Of a DNA stretch of 64,000 bases, positions 15,666 through 24,467 are shown piece after piece. Each line of letters opens with the position of its first letter. The first letter of the stretch is position 1. Where the stretch lies: positions 1 through 64,000 of the forward strand of contig JADLGB010000126.1 of assembly GCA_020849535.1 (NCBI GenBank), in the 5' to 3' direction. The notes beneath the pieces were generated by a model. It searched no databases and had not been told where the DNA came from. It saw only the letters and a program-made list of their open reading frames with translations. The DNA is from Candidatus Hydrogenedentota bacterium. Lineage in GTDB: Bacteria > Hydrogenedentota > Hydrogenedentia > Hydrogenedentales > SLHB01. A program made the translations under genes and the position numbers.

Positions 15666-17903
15666 ATGCACGAACAACAAGAAACCCCAGCCGTATCTTT
15701 GGATGATAGCATCCCATTCCTGCCCCTCATTGTGAAGTTGCAGATCGCCGCCATGGCCATCTTCACGGTGCTGCTCTTCGCATCCGTGACGACGGCCTCG
15801 CTTTACGAGACGCTATTGGGCGGCTTCCTCGGCGTCAACGCCGTGCTCGTGCACAGCCTGTTGCTGGCCTTCATCGCCGTGCAGTACACGTGGCTGCGAA
15901 ACTCCAGTCTCTATACGCCTCTGCTCAAGGGGAAGGCGCCTGACTCGACAAGCCGCGCCACGCGCTGGGCGCGTTTCGTATTCCTCTGCATGTTCCTGAT
16001 CACGCTGAATCTGTTCGTGACCAGCCTGCGTGGCTACACGCACTGGGGCGTGGTTTCCGGCCACGACTCGCCTCAGTACTACGCGTGGCTGCACTCGTGG
16101 GTCTTTGACCGCGACATCAATTTCGAGAACGAACTGAAAGCAATTCCGGGCGTGTGGGAACTGATGTCCACGGCGCATCCCGAGCGGCCCGAGTATAACG
16201 TCGCGCCCATCGGCACCGCGGTGGTGTGGCTGCCGTTCTATCTCGCGGCGCACGTGGTCCTGTTGCTCCTCAACGGGATGGGATACGCGGTGCCCACGGA
16301 CGGGCTCGCCAGTCCTTACGCCATGGCGTGCGCGTTCGGGAGCAACTTCGTCGTGTTGCTGGGCATGCTCATGATCCACGCGTCGCTTCGGGCGCGATTT
16401 TCCGAGCGAGCCTCGTTCTTCGCCACGGTTCTATTGTGGGTAGCTTCTCCGCTGGTCTGGTTCATGACCGACCAGCCCTGGATGTCGCACGCGTGCTCCT
16501 TCTTCGCCGCCGCTTTAGTCTTTTGGTTATGGATGCGCCAGCGCGAGCAGCGCACTCTGCCGGGCTGGATCGCGCTCGGCGCGGCCATCGGCCTGGCGAT
16601 GTTGGTGCGCCCCACGCACGCCGTGCTTCTGGTTCTCCCCATGTTGGACGCCTTCGCGGCCATGCGCGCAAAGGGCCGCCGAGGATTGTCGGCCGGAGGC
16701 GCCACCCTCGCACTGTTCTCCGCATTGCTCGTCTTCTCGTGGCAACTCATGACATGGTGGCTGCGGACCGGCGCGGGTACTCCTCCTGGCAGCCCCATGC
16801 AGTGGGCATCGCCAGCCATATCGCAGGTCTTGTTCTCGGCCCACCACGGGCTCTTCCCGTGGCACCCGGTATTGCTTGCCGGGTTCATCGGCGTGCCGAT
16901 TCTGTGGAAGCGAGCGCGGTACGAGGCCTTCTGCCTTCTGCTGTTGCTCGCCGGGTACGTCTACCTCAACGCCGCGATCGAAAGCTGGTATGGCGGAGGT
17001 TCCTTCGGGATGCGGCGCTTCGTGGAGGCCCTGCCCTTCATGGCGCCGGGGATTGCAGCCTTCGGCGTGTGGTGCGTCTCGTTCTGCCGGAGACGCCCCA
17101 TGGTGCCGGTGGCCGTGTTGACACTCGTCTTTTGCATTTACAATTCCATCCTGGTCGTACAGTTTCGGGAAGGGTGGAGCGACTTCCTGCGCCCCCTGTC
17201 GTTCCAGCAGGTATGGTCTTCCACCGTGACGATCTTCCATGACACGTTTGGCAATCCGTTCACGTATCCTGCGAGCTTGTGGTTTGCCGCCAAGCATGAC
17301 GTGTCACCGGCGCAGTACGATGTGGCCATGGGCGTGCCGCCGGACGCCGAGCTGGATGTGCAGGGCATGCCGCTGCGGTCCTATCTAGGCAAGGGGTGGC
17401 GCGGAAGCTTCCGCTTCGCTGCGATCCTCAAAGGCGCCTACCCCGCGGAGGAGAAGGAGTCCGAGCTGTTCATCTACTGCCGGAAAGGGCATGCGTACAA
17501 GGTCGGGCTCAGCATGTCGCTACCCAACGAAATGCAGGAAGATCAGCCGGTAGAGTTTCTCTTCAACGGCCAGGTGCTGGGTGCGGCGGTCCTTGAGAAG
17601 GGGGCCCGCTCCGAGCTGACCATATCGGTTCCCGGGGCGATCACCAACGAAGGGCTGAACATCCTCACGCTGCGTTTCGCCCATCGTATCGCGAAAGTGC
17701 GCGAGGGAACGTTTGGAGAAGGCGGTGGCTATGGTCTAGAGATGAAGACGCGCTTCGCCTATCCTGCGTGCGCGTTGTTGTGGCGTTTGCGCGTGACGAC
17801 GGATTACGGCGACGCGCCGCCCGCCAGCGAAGCGGCTGTGGCGCCGGTTAATCCCAGCAACTCCGACAATACGTCGACGTCGCCCGGCGCGAAGCCGGAA
17901 TAG
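15666..17903 (+). CDS. Large multi-spanning membrane protein, glycosyltransferase-39-like
   Basis: A 745-residue protein with about 11-13 hydrophobic segments in its first 540 residues. The loop after the second or third helix contains SGHDSPQYYAWLHSWVFDRDINFENE, which resembles the acidic first periplasmic loop of GT-C enzymes. Motifs such as NVAPIGTAVVWLPFYLAAH and ESWYGGGSFGMRRFVEALPFM recur in uncharacterised GT39-like proteins. The C-terminal ~170 residues are soluble and beta-rich. It probably transfers sugars from lipid-linked donors outside the membrane, but this is inference. The last 33 codons run antisense through the end of the DUF72 gene and give a low-complexity tail, so the original stop may have been lost. 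Confidence 0.7.
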   Translation: MHEQQETPAVSLDDSIPFLPLIVKLQIAAMAIFTVLLFASVTTASLYETLLGGFLGVNAVLVHSLLLAFIAVQYTWLRNSSLYTPLLKGKAPDSTSRATRWARFVFLCMFLITLNLFVTSLRGYTHWGVVSGHDSPQYYAWLHSWVFDRDINFENELKAIPGVWELMSTAHPERPEYNVAPIGTAVVWLPFYLAAHVVLLLLNGMGYAVPTDGLASPYAMACAFGSNFVVLLGMLMIHASLRARFSERASFFATVLLWVASPLVWFMTDQPWMSHACSFFAAALVFWLWMRQREQRTLPGWIALGAAIGLAMLVRPTHAVLLVLPMLDAFAAMRAKGRRGLSAGGATLALFSALLVFSWQLMTWWLRTGAGTPPGSPMQWASPAISQVLFSAHHGLFPWHPVLLAGFIGVPILWKRARYEAFCLLLLLAGYVYLNAAIESWYGGGSFGMRRFVEALPFMAPGIAAFGVWCVSFCRRRPMVPVAVLTLVFCIYNSILVVQFREGWSDFLRPLSFQQVWSSTVTIFHDTFGNPFTYPASLWFAAKHDVSPAQYDVAMGVPPDAELDVQGMPLRSYLGKGWRGSFRFAAILKGAYPAEEKESELFIYCRKGHAYKVGLSMSLPNEMQEDQPVEFLFNGQVLGAAVLEKGARSELTISVPGAITNEGLNILTLRFAHRIAKVREGTFGEGGGYGLEMKTRFAYPACALLWRLRVTTDYGDAPPASEAAVAPVNPSNSDNTSTSPGAKPE

Positions 17904-18661
17904 TGGCTGTTGAAATAGCCCCACACGGGTATCTGCTTGTCGAGGATCTGCTTGATGGCGGGCACCCACGACTCGATGTCCGCCCGCCGATCGATGACAT
18001 GTTCGCCCCAGGTCTTGGTGAGCTTCTCAATGCCGTAGCGATCACCCAGCCAGCGGATGTAGGCGAAGGGCCCGGTCAGGATCCCCTCCAGCTTCAGCAA
18101 CTGCGCCGAGCTGTGCATCCACGGGTGGTCGATGAGCGCCAGCGTGACACCGTGCCCCTGCAGGACCTCAAAGAGGCGCCTGTCGAGCCATGACTTGTTG
18201 CGGACTTCCACCACGAACTTGTGGTCCTCGCGGGGAAGTGTCTTGAGGAAAGGCGTCAGTCGCTTCAAGAATTCACCCTGGGTCACGTTCTTGCTCCGCG
18301 CATAGTAGGGGAACTGCAACACGATGGGTCCCAGCCGGGGCCCCAGGATCTGCATGGCCGTCAAGAACTCCGAAACATCGCGCTCGCACCCGGCCATGAA
18401 CTTCTCGTGCGTGATCGTCTGGGGAGCCTTTGCCGAGAAGAAAAAAGTCTCGGGCGTCCGGTCCCGCCATCCCTCAATTGTGGCGCGGCGTGGCACCCCG
18501 TAGAACGTGGCGTCGATCTCGACGGTGCTGTAGCGGCGGGCGTATTCCGCGATGTAGTCGGTCGCTTTCGTTGTTGGGGAATAGACTTTCCCAACCCAAT
18601 CACGGGTGCTCCAACTGCAAGTGCCGAGTCGCACGCGATGCCGGAAACCAGAGCCTGTCAT
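17804..18661 (-). CDS. DUF72 (YecE-like) TIM-barrel protein
   Basis: This 285-residue protein shows DUF72 hallmarks: VRLGTCSWSTRDWVGKVYSP at the start, STVEIDATFYGVPRRATIEGWRDRTPETFFFSAKAP, PRLGPIVLQFPYYA and the C-terminal NSHYSGFAPGD. DUF72 is a conserved TIM-barrel family whose reaction is not established. A TATAAT lies on the minus strand at 18681-18686, about 20 bp upstream of the start, so the leader would be very short. Its 3' end overlaps the convergent membrane-protein gene by 100 bp. The conserved end belongs to this gene, so this is the older reading frame. Confidence 0.9.
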   Translation of the reverse strand: MTGSGFRHRVRLGTCSWSTRDWVGKVYSPTTKATDYIAEYARRYSTVEIDATFYGVPRRATIEGWRDRTPETFFFSAKAPQTITHEKFMAGCERDVSEFLTAMQILGPRLGPIVLQFPYYARSKNVTQGEFLKRLTPFLKTLPREDHKFVVEVRNKSWLDRRLFEVLQGHGVTLALIDHPWMHSSAQLLKLEGILTGPFAYIRWLGDRYGIEKLTKTWGEHVIDRRADIESWVPAIKQILDKQIPVWGYFNSHYSGFAPGDVDVLSELLGLTGATAASLAGGASP

Positions 18662-18916
18662 GAGGTGTTCTCGCTAACTCATTATACCCATTAAGTTTAG
18701 GGGGAATTCTCCTCGCGCGGCAAAAGAGTCGGGCTGGACAGACTGCCGCTCTTCGGAAACGTCGCCGCCAACCCCCAGAATTCCGTTCTTTCCTGCGGTG
18801 TCCAGTATTCCGAGGTCCGCATTCCGCGGGATGGTCTGGCGAATTTGGCCTTTTCATGGTATCGTTAAGTGGGTGCTCAACATTTCCAGATTGCCTCAGG
18901 GCAGGAGCGATCGCAT
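18662..18916. other. Intergenic region between DUF72 and flagellin genes
   Basis: The gap holds the TATAAT of the DUF72 gene at its left end and the flagellin ribosome-binding site (AGGAG at 18903-18907) at its right end. I looked for a sigma28 (TAAA-N15-GCCGATAA) or sigma54 promoter and found none. A weak extended -10 TGGTATCGT occurs near 18857-18865. Confidence 0.4.
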
Positions 18917-19726
18917 ATGGGCTTGCGGATCAACTCCAACGATACGGCGTTGTCCATTCAACGCCAGACACAGCAGACTTCGGTCGCGCTCTTGCGCGGA
19001 TTCGAGCGCCTGGCGACGGGCCAGCGAATCAACCGCGCCGCGGACGATGCCGCGGGTTTGGCCATCGTCGAGCGCTTTCGCGCTCAGGTGTCCCAATTCA
19101 ACCAAGAAGCGGCGAATCTGCAGACCGGGATTAACGCGGTCGAGACGGCGGACGGCGCGCTGAGCGCGCAGGGCGACGCCGTGCAGCGGATTCGCGAGTT
19201 GGCGGTTCAGGCCGCGAACGGCACGCTGACGGATGACCAGCGTGCGGCGTTGAACGAGGAAGCGCAGCAGTTGCTCGAACAGGTCGGCGAGACGGCGGAG
19301 AACACCGAGTTCAACGGCCAGCAACTCTTGAACGGCGCCGCCACGGCGATCGACCTCGGCACGGAGGGCAACCTGCAAATAGCGGTCCAGGAGTCTACTG
19401 TTGCCTCGCTGGGCCTCAATGGCCTCGACTTGACCACACAGGCTGGGGCGCAGAATGCCTTGGGTGCTATCGATACCGCGCTGGGGCGCATCAACGAGAA
19501 TCGCGCCAACCTGGGCGCGCAGGAGAACCGGTTCACGAGCGCTATCGAAGTGCGCGAAGAGCAGGCCCTCAACGTGGAAGAGGCCGCATCGCGCATTCGC
19601 GATATCGACATTGCGCGGCAGACCATCGAACAGACCCGCAACAACGTGCTGCTTCAGGGCGGCCTGGCCGCGCTCGCGCAGTCCAATATCATCGGGCAGA
19701 ACGCATCCCGCCTACTCGGCGGGTGA
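18917..19726 (+). CDS. Flagellin
   Basis: The ATG at 18917 follows AGGAG by nine bases and gives 269 residues. The N-terminal D0/D1 domain is clear: GLRINSN, then QTSVALLRGFERLATGQRIN and ADDAAGLAIVERFRAQ. So is the C-terminal one: ALGRINENRANLGAQENRF ... AASRIRDIDIARQTIEQTRN. The central variable part is very short, about 60 residues, so the filament subunit is minimal. It would be exported by the flagellar type III apparatus and polymerised outside the cell. No other flagellar gene lies in the window. Its last 15 bp overlap the 3' end of the convergent glycosyltransferase gene. Confidence 0.95.
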   Translation: MGLRINSNDTALSIQRQTQQTSVALLRGFERLATGQRINRAADDAAGLAIVERFRAQVSQFNQEAANLQTGINAVETADGALSAQGDAVQRIRELAVQAANGTLTDDQRAALNEEAQQLLEQVGETAENTEFNGQQLLNGAATAIDLGTEGNLQIAVQESTVASLGLNGLDLTTQAGAQNALGAIDTALGRINENRANLGAQENRFTSAIEVREEQALNVEEAASRIRDIDIARQTIEQTRNNVLLQGGLAALAQSNIIGQNASRLLGG

Positions 19727-21295
19727 AGCAGAAGATCGAGAATCATCCTCTCCGCGCGCGGCCTTTGAGGGGCGCGCCGCATGCAGCAATGTGATCGGGC
19801 GTCTGCCCGGCAGCAGTACGACGTCCAGCCTCATGCCCGCCTGCTCCGCACCTTCTTTGAAGGTCCGTTGAATGCGCTTCCCGATCGGGGTGTGAACGAT
19901 CCACGCGCCGCGCCCTTCCTTGATGTCGCGCAAGGCGAGGTCAACAAAATCCTCGTCGATCACCACCCGATCATCCGGCAGAGCGGCGTAATAGCAAAAC
20001 GCAAGCCCTGTATTGAATGGATCGCGCAGATAGACGCTCTCATTGTCACGCAATTGTGCGTTGACGTGGTGCGCCGCTCGGCGCATGTCCGGGCGCAGCG
20101 GCCTGTCCATGGCGCCCAGGGTGCCCGCGAAGGCCAGCGTGACTGCCGCGATAACGCCCAGCCGCCAATGCCTGGGCATGCGGGCGAAACCCGCGCCCGC
20201 CACGAGTAGCAGTGGAAACGCGCAATGCGCGAAGTAACGTTCGACGAAGCATGGCCGCAACGTGATTGAGACGAAAAACAAAGACAGCACGGGCGTCACA
20301 CACCAGAGAACCATCAGAAGCAGAGGGCGCACGCCGGTGTCTGTGCCGTCTGCGTTGGCCTCTTCTGGGGACGTGTGCTTGCCGTCGGTCGCGAGCGCCC
20401 ACAGGGCGGAAGCCCAAACGAGCGCACCAACGGCCAGCGAAGAGAGGCCTACGATGGAAAACCTCCATAGCGCGGGATCGGCATCCAGGAAGGCCCCGGG
20501 AAGCACGGCGCAGAACGTCTTCGCGAGTACGTTCAAACCGGGCGCCTGCTGCCAGCCCACGTGCTCATTGACGAGTTCTTTGTCGAAGCCGAGAATCCAG
20601 ACGGCGAGGGGAAGCAGGTAGGGGAGTTGCGCGGCCCCCCAGCCCACGATGCGCAAAGGGCTGCGGCGCCACGTCCACAGCAGCCACAGTCCCTGTGCGG
20701 CGAGCACGAGGATCCCAAGGACGTGTGTCCAGACGAGCAGGGCGCTCGTGATGAAGTGCGCGGCCCACCACGATGGCCGATTCTTCGTGACGGCCTGATG
20801 AATGGCCAGCATCGATGCGAGCGCCAGCAGGTACATCAGCGCGTACATGCGAATTTCCTGCGATTGATAGATATGCAGATGCGCGAAGGCCAGGCACCAG
20901 GCGGCGAAGAGGCCGCACGCACTCCCGAAAAGCGTACGGCCCGTATGCCAGATCAAAAAGACAGTCAGCATTCCAAAGAGTACAGACAACGCGCGAAGCC
21001 CGGTTTCACTGGCGGACACCCGATGCCACCACTGGTATTCCAGCCAGAAATAGACCGGTACCGTGGCCGGGTCGATTAGGCGTTCTTGCTGGATGAACTG
21101 GGTGAAGGCGGGTACATCGAGGTATTGCACACTGGCCACTTCGTCATGCCAAAGAGACTCAGAGGAGATGTGAAGGTTCCGAAGTCCGGCCGCCACTGCG
21201 AGAATGCCCAAGAGCAGCAGGATTTCACGCAAGGGAAGACCATCGCCAGGCTCACGATGAGTCGTCGGCGGAGCCGTTTCGGGTAGTTCCGTCAT
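19712..21295 (-). CDS. GT39-like membrane glycosyltransferase (ArnT/PMT type)
   Basis: A 527-residue protein with about 11 membrane helices. The first loop contains SSESLWHDEVASVQYLD, the acidic WxDE-type motif near residue 47 that is usual in ArnT/PMT enzymes, and FLIWHTGRTLFGSACGLFAAW follows. These enzymes move sugars or aminosugars from undecaprenyl or dolichyl phosphate carriers onto lipids or proteins at the periplasmic face. The start ATG overlaps the stop of the upstream kinase gene (ATGA). With the flagellin gene abutting its 3' end, glycosylation of flagellin or of an envelope glycan is possible; this is inference only. Confidence 0.85.
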   Translation of the reverse strand: MTELPETAPPTTHREPGDGLPLREILLLLGILAVAAGLRNLHISSESLWHDEVASVQYLDVPAFTQFIQQERLIDPATVPVYFWLEYQWWHRVSASETGLRALSVLFGMLTVFLIWHTGRTLFGSACGLFAAWCLAFAHLHIYQSQEIRMYALMYLLALASMLAIHQAVTKNRPSWWAAHFITSALLVWTHVLGILVLAAQGLWLLWTWRRSPLRIVGWGAAQLPYLLPLAVWILGFDKELVNEHVGWQQAPGLNVLAKTFCAVLPGAFLDADPALWRFSIVGLSSLAVGALVWASALWALATDGKHTSPEEANADGTDTGVRPLLLMVLWCVTPVLSLFFVSITLRPCFVERYFAHCAFPLLLVAGAGFARMPRHWRLGVIAAVTLAFAGTLGAMDRPLRPDMRRAAHHVNAQLRDNESVYLRDPFNTGLAFCYYAALPDDRVVIDEDFVDLALRDIKEGRGAWIVHTPIGKRIQRTFKEGAEQAGMRLDVVLLPGRRPITLLHAARPSKAARGEDDSRSSASPAE

Positions 21296-23262
21296 GTGGA
21301 AAATGAGGCGTTCTGCGCCTCGTTGTCGTCTGCGGTCCAGAACCATGTTTCATCACGGATGAGATGCCGTTGGAGACGATCCGGGTAGCCAAGCCGGCGG
21401 CCGCATTCCCGGTAGATCTCGCGGCGCTTCGCGTCAGGGAAGGTGTCGATTTCTGCCAGGGCGCCCAAGGCCTCCGAGAGCCAGGCCATTTCTCCCGAGA
21501 AATCCGGATAGGCCTCCAAGTCGGGCCAGGCGGTATGGGATACGCGTTGGAGCACATCCAGATGGCAGTCCGGCGCCAGTATCTTAATCACCTCGCAGAA
21601 GGTGTTCATATCACCATCGTGTTCCCATCCCACCCGGTCACCCGGCTCAACGGAGGCGAGGTTTTCGCGGATGGTCCCGAGAATGTCGACGATCTGGGCC
21701 TCGTACAGGGCGATGAGTTCGGCGTCGCGATTGGAAGCGCGGTAGATGCGCGCGAGCAAGGCTTCCGTGCGACGGCTGCGCGGGAAGCGGCTTATGAGTT
21801 CCTCCGCCAACGGAAATGCTCCGCGCGCCACACAGAGAAACACGTAAGGTTCCAGGCAACGGTCAAGGCTCTCGGGCTCTTCAGTCAAGAACCGATCCAG
21901 CAAGCATCCCGCTTGATCCAGCTCGCCCGACTCGACGAGCAATTCCCCCAGCCGGCGAACGGCTTCATAGCCCTGTTGAGGACCGCGGACGCGCATGGCC
22001 TTCTCGAGTTGCCGGCGCTCCTCTTCCGGCTCGCCGCTGCAATGGAAGTACGAGGCAAGCGCCAAGTGAAAGGCGTAGGGGCTGGCATCCTGGTTTTCGC
22101 GAAGATTGCGGAGACGTACGGCCCTGCGATACCCGTCAAGGAGGGTTAACGAGCGAATCTGAGAAGCCACCTGGTGCGCACTGGGATGCTGCGATGGCGG
22201 CGCGGTGAATGTGTGGTTGAAAGCGTTCTCAAGAACGGACCGCAGTTCCCCACCCAATTCCCGAAAACTCTGCCATCGGTGCGCGGGGTTCTTTTCAAGG
22301 CAACGCATGATGACGCGATCGAGGTCCTGCGGGCAGTGCGCGGCCCGTTCCAGCAATGGAACGGGCGGCTCGTGCTGGTGGAAACGCTGCAACGCGAGAA
22401 GGTGTTCGATAGCGGTGTCCGCGCGAATCGTGAAGAGACGGCCCCCGCAGATGGCTTCATAGAAGCAACAGCCGAACGCATAGATGTCGGCCGCCTCGCC
22501 GACGGCGCCCGCCTCGACGAATTGTTCCGGGGCCATATACGCGGGCGTACCAAAGGTGGTGCCCATTTGCGTCAACGAAGACAATTGCGGAAGAGCCGCG
22601 GCGTCAGGCGTGGAGATTTCCTCGGCGATGTTGCAGCGGACCAGTCCGAAATCGGTGATCTTCAAGATGCCATCACGGCTGATGAGCAGGTTCTCGGGCT
22701 TCAGATCCCGGTGGACCAGACCCGGCACGGACGAAGTGGCGTGGATCATTCCATCGCAACACTGAATTGCGAGGCGGACCGCCTCCATCATGTCCAAAGG
22801 ACCGTCGCGAAGATGGTCCGCCAGCGACAGGCGGCCTTGGCTGTCCGGTTCGACGTATTCCATGAAAAGGTATGGGGTCGCACCGATGATGTCGATGAAA
22901 TACGCGTGGACAATGTTCACGTGGAACCCGGTCAGGATCCACGTGCGCGCCTCGCGAAGGAACCGTTCCACCAGGTCGAGGTTTTGGCTGAACTGGTGCT
23001 GGAAGGTCTTCGCCGCGTACCGCGTGTCGCCCGCGTCGGTGATGTAGACGATCCCCATGCCGCTGAGCCCCGGGCCGCCCTTCACCTCCAGAACCTGGTA
23101 CTTGCCGTCGAGCACGTTGCCCGGGGGAGTGGGGTCCACGATGCGGAAAACGCCGCCCGGTTCTCCGATGACGGTATTGAGGCTGCTGAACGTCAGCGGC
23201 GTGCCCGCGGGGAGGGTCGGCAGGCTTTCCCGTGAATCCGATGCGTCGCTCGACGCGGCCAA
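21292..23262 (-). CDS. Ser/Thr protein kinase with C-terminal helical repeat region
   Basis: A 656-residue Hanks-type kinase. The domain spans about 54-340: glycine-rich GLSGMGIVY (65-73), catalytic lysine K85, HRDLKPEN (184-191), DFG (204-206) and MAPEQF (243-248). Residues 390-656 are helical with TPR-like features (e.g. LELL-type pairs, RRLEKAMRVRG, ELAGCLLDRFLTEEPESL), probably for protein contact. No membrane segment is visible, so it is cytoplasmic. The start is TTG at 23260-23262, supported by AGGAGG eight bases upstream, three bases after the STAS gene stop. It is coupled to the glycosyltransferase by an ATGA overlap. It may phosphorylate the STAS protein or a glycan-assembly factor. 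Confidence 0.92.
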   Translation of the reverse strand: MAASSDASDSRESLPTLPAGTPLTFSSLNTVIGEPGGVFRIVDPTPPGNVLDGKYQVLEVKGGPGLSGMGIVYITDAGDTRYAAKTFQHQFSQNLDLVERFLREARTWILTGFHVNIVHAYFIDIIGATPYLFMEYVEPDSQGRLSLADHLRDGPLDMMEAVRLAIQCCDGMIHATSSVPGLVHRDLKPENLLISRDGILKITDFGLVRCNIAEEISTPDAAALPQLSSLTQMGTTFGTPAYMAPEQFVEAGAVGEAADIYAFGCCFYEAICGGRLFTIRADTAIEHLLALQRFHQHEPPVPLLERAAHCPQDLDRVIMRCLEKNPAHRWQSFRELGGELRSVLENAFNHTFTAPPSQHPSAHQVASQIRSLTLLDGYRRAVRLRNLRENQDASPYAFHLALASYFHCSGEPEEERRQLEKAMRVRGPQQGYEAVRRLGELLVESGELDQAGCLLDRFLTEEPESLDRCLEPYVFLCVARGAFPLAEELISRFPRSRRTEALLARIYRASNRDAELIALYEAQIVDILGTIRENLASVEPGDRVGWEHDGDMNTFCEVIKILAPDCHLDVLQRVSHTAWPDLEAYPDFSGEMAWLSEALGALAEIDTFPDAKRREIYRECGRRLGYPDRLQRHLIRDETWFWTADDNEAQNASFST

Positions 23263-23265
23263 GCG

Positions 23266-23613
23266 TTAGGCCTCCTGGTACGCGAAGGCTTCGAGACCTT
23301 CCTCACGCGTCGTGCAAATCTGATAGCGCTTGGAGAGGTTTGTGATCTCGAATACCTCGGAAACGAACGGGGTCAGTCCGCATAATTTGAGTGTGCCCTG
23401 CGCTCTTTCCAGTGCCTTGGACACCATGATGATGACGCGCAGACCACCGCTGCTGATGTACTCCACGCCGCTCAGGTCCAGAAGCACTTTCCTGGTCCCG
23501 TCCTGGAGATAGTCCTTGAACGCCCGTTCCGCCTCCGGCGCGGAAGGCGCGTCGAATCGGCCCTGCAACACCACGACGAGGACGTCGGCAAGTTTTTGAT
23601 GCGATATGACCAT
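23266..23613 (-). CDS. STAS-domain anti-sigma factor antagonist
   Basis: The 115-residue protein from the ATG at 23613 is one STAS domain: VISHQKLADVLVVVLQGRFD, then VLLDLSGVEYISSGGLRVII at about 53-72. The serines in YISSGG occupy the position phosphorylated in SpoIIAA/RsbV-type antagonists. The protein therefore probably switches an anti-sigma factor or kinase in response to phosphorylation. It heads an operon with a Ser/Thr kinase and a glycosyltransferase. No SpoIIAB/RsbW-type histidine-kinase-fold protein is encoded nearby, which makes the linked Hanks kinase a candidate partner. Confidence 0.9.
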   Translation of the reverse strand: MVISHQKLADVLVVVLQGRFDAPSAPEAERAFKDYLQDGTRKVLLDLSGVEYISSGGLRVIIMVSKALERAQGTLKLCGLTPFVSEVFEITNLSKRYQICTTREEGLEAFAYQEA

Positions 23614-23656
23614 GGCACTCAGACAGTTGGAATCATGCACCGGTGTCACTCCGCGT

Positions 23657-23686
23657 AGTGTAACGCATCGCGATCCCGATTGCCAA
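23657..23686 (-). promoter_or_regulatory. Predicted promoter of the STAS-kinase-glycosyltransferase operon
   Basis: Read on the minus strand, TTGGCA (23681-23686) and TACACT (23657-23662) are 18 bp apart and lie about 45 bp upstream of the start at 23613. The -10 box is good and the -35 is acceptable. Confidence 0.45.
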
Positions 23687-23969
23687 CCGCCCCAATTGCC
23701 GTGGTGCCGCCAGATTGCCGTGGCCTGCCGAACACGGAGAACCCAGCGACGCATGGCCCCAACCAAAGGAGAAGAGGACCGTCCGCAGATGACGCAGATG
23801 GGCGCAGATTTCCCAGACAAACGCAAGTGGACACAGAGGAATGTAGAGGAACGCAGCGAAACAAGAGGACGGCATTCTGGTACTGCCTCGCTTACCAAGC
23901 GCGGCAGCATAGCGCTTTGCTGAATAGACTGGCGCGACGGCTCACATAGCCCGCCACGCGCATCTTCGC

Positions 23970-24075
23970 ATCAAAGCCCTCGCAAGGGCGCGGGTGCATA
24001 GCCCCGGGTGGAGCCGCAGGCGGAACCCGGGGTTAGCGTGCCCACTCCTGAACGAAAGCCCCAGCGGGGCGCAGG
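23970..24075. repeat. Three-hairpin palindromic repeat
   Basis: Three consecutive hairpins occur: GCCCTCGCAAGGGC (23976-23989), CCCCGGGT...ACCCGGGG (24001-24032) and GCCCCAGCGGGGC (about 24059-24070). The order matches the repeat at 13737, where an AGGGCG unit is followed by a CCC...GGG unit and a third unit. The rest of the 850-bp gap from 23614 to 24467 contains cryptic repeats (CGCAGATG-type units near 23780-23815) and no convincing gene. Confidence 0.5.
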
Positions 24076-24338
24076 ATTCTTCGTCGCGGTGCAAGGCGCT
24101 TTCCGGGCACGTGTTCTCCTCCGCAGCTTGGCGCCTTTGCGAGAGAAGCTCTTCAAGGTATGCAGAGTCCGAGGACTCCGAGCGAAGGGAATCGTTTGAG
24201 TCACGGACCCACGAACCTGACTCCGGCAGTCGGACGCCCGTTCGAGACAACGGAAGAATGCCCTTGAAAGAACTGCTGCCATGAGGACCCTCACAGAAAG
24301 CGGCCCCACCTTCTTGGCGACGCCGGCTGCCGCACCCG

Positions 24339-24367
24339 TTGTCTAATCCAACCCGCAGTGATATTAT
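24339..24367 (+). promoter_or_regulatory. Predicted promoter of the second prepilin gene
   Basis: TTGTCT (24339-24344) and TATTAT (24362-24367) are separated by 17 bp. The start codon is at 24468, so the leader is about 95 nt. No operator-like palindrome overlaps it. Confidence 0.5.
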
Positions 24368-24467
24368 TGAGTCTAAGTCCAGCGCGATGCTACTGGGACA
24401 GGGGAAGCCACGAGAATCGGCCAAAGGGGATGCGGGCTGTACCGGCCGTCGAGGGGAGTAAGAGACC

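Noticed and set aside
18662..18916. Sigma28 or sigma54 promoter for flagellin
   Set aside because: Neither TAAA-N15-GCCGATAA nor TGGCAC-N5-TTGCA is present.
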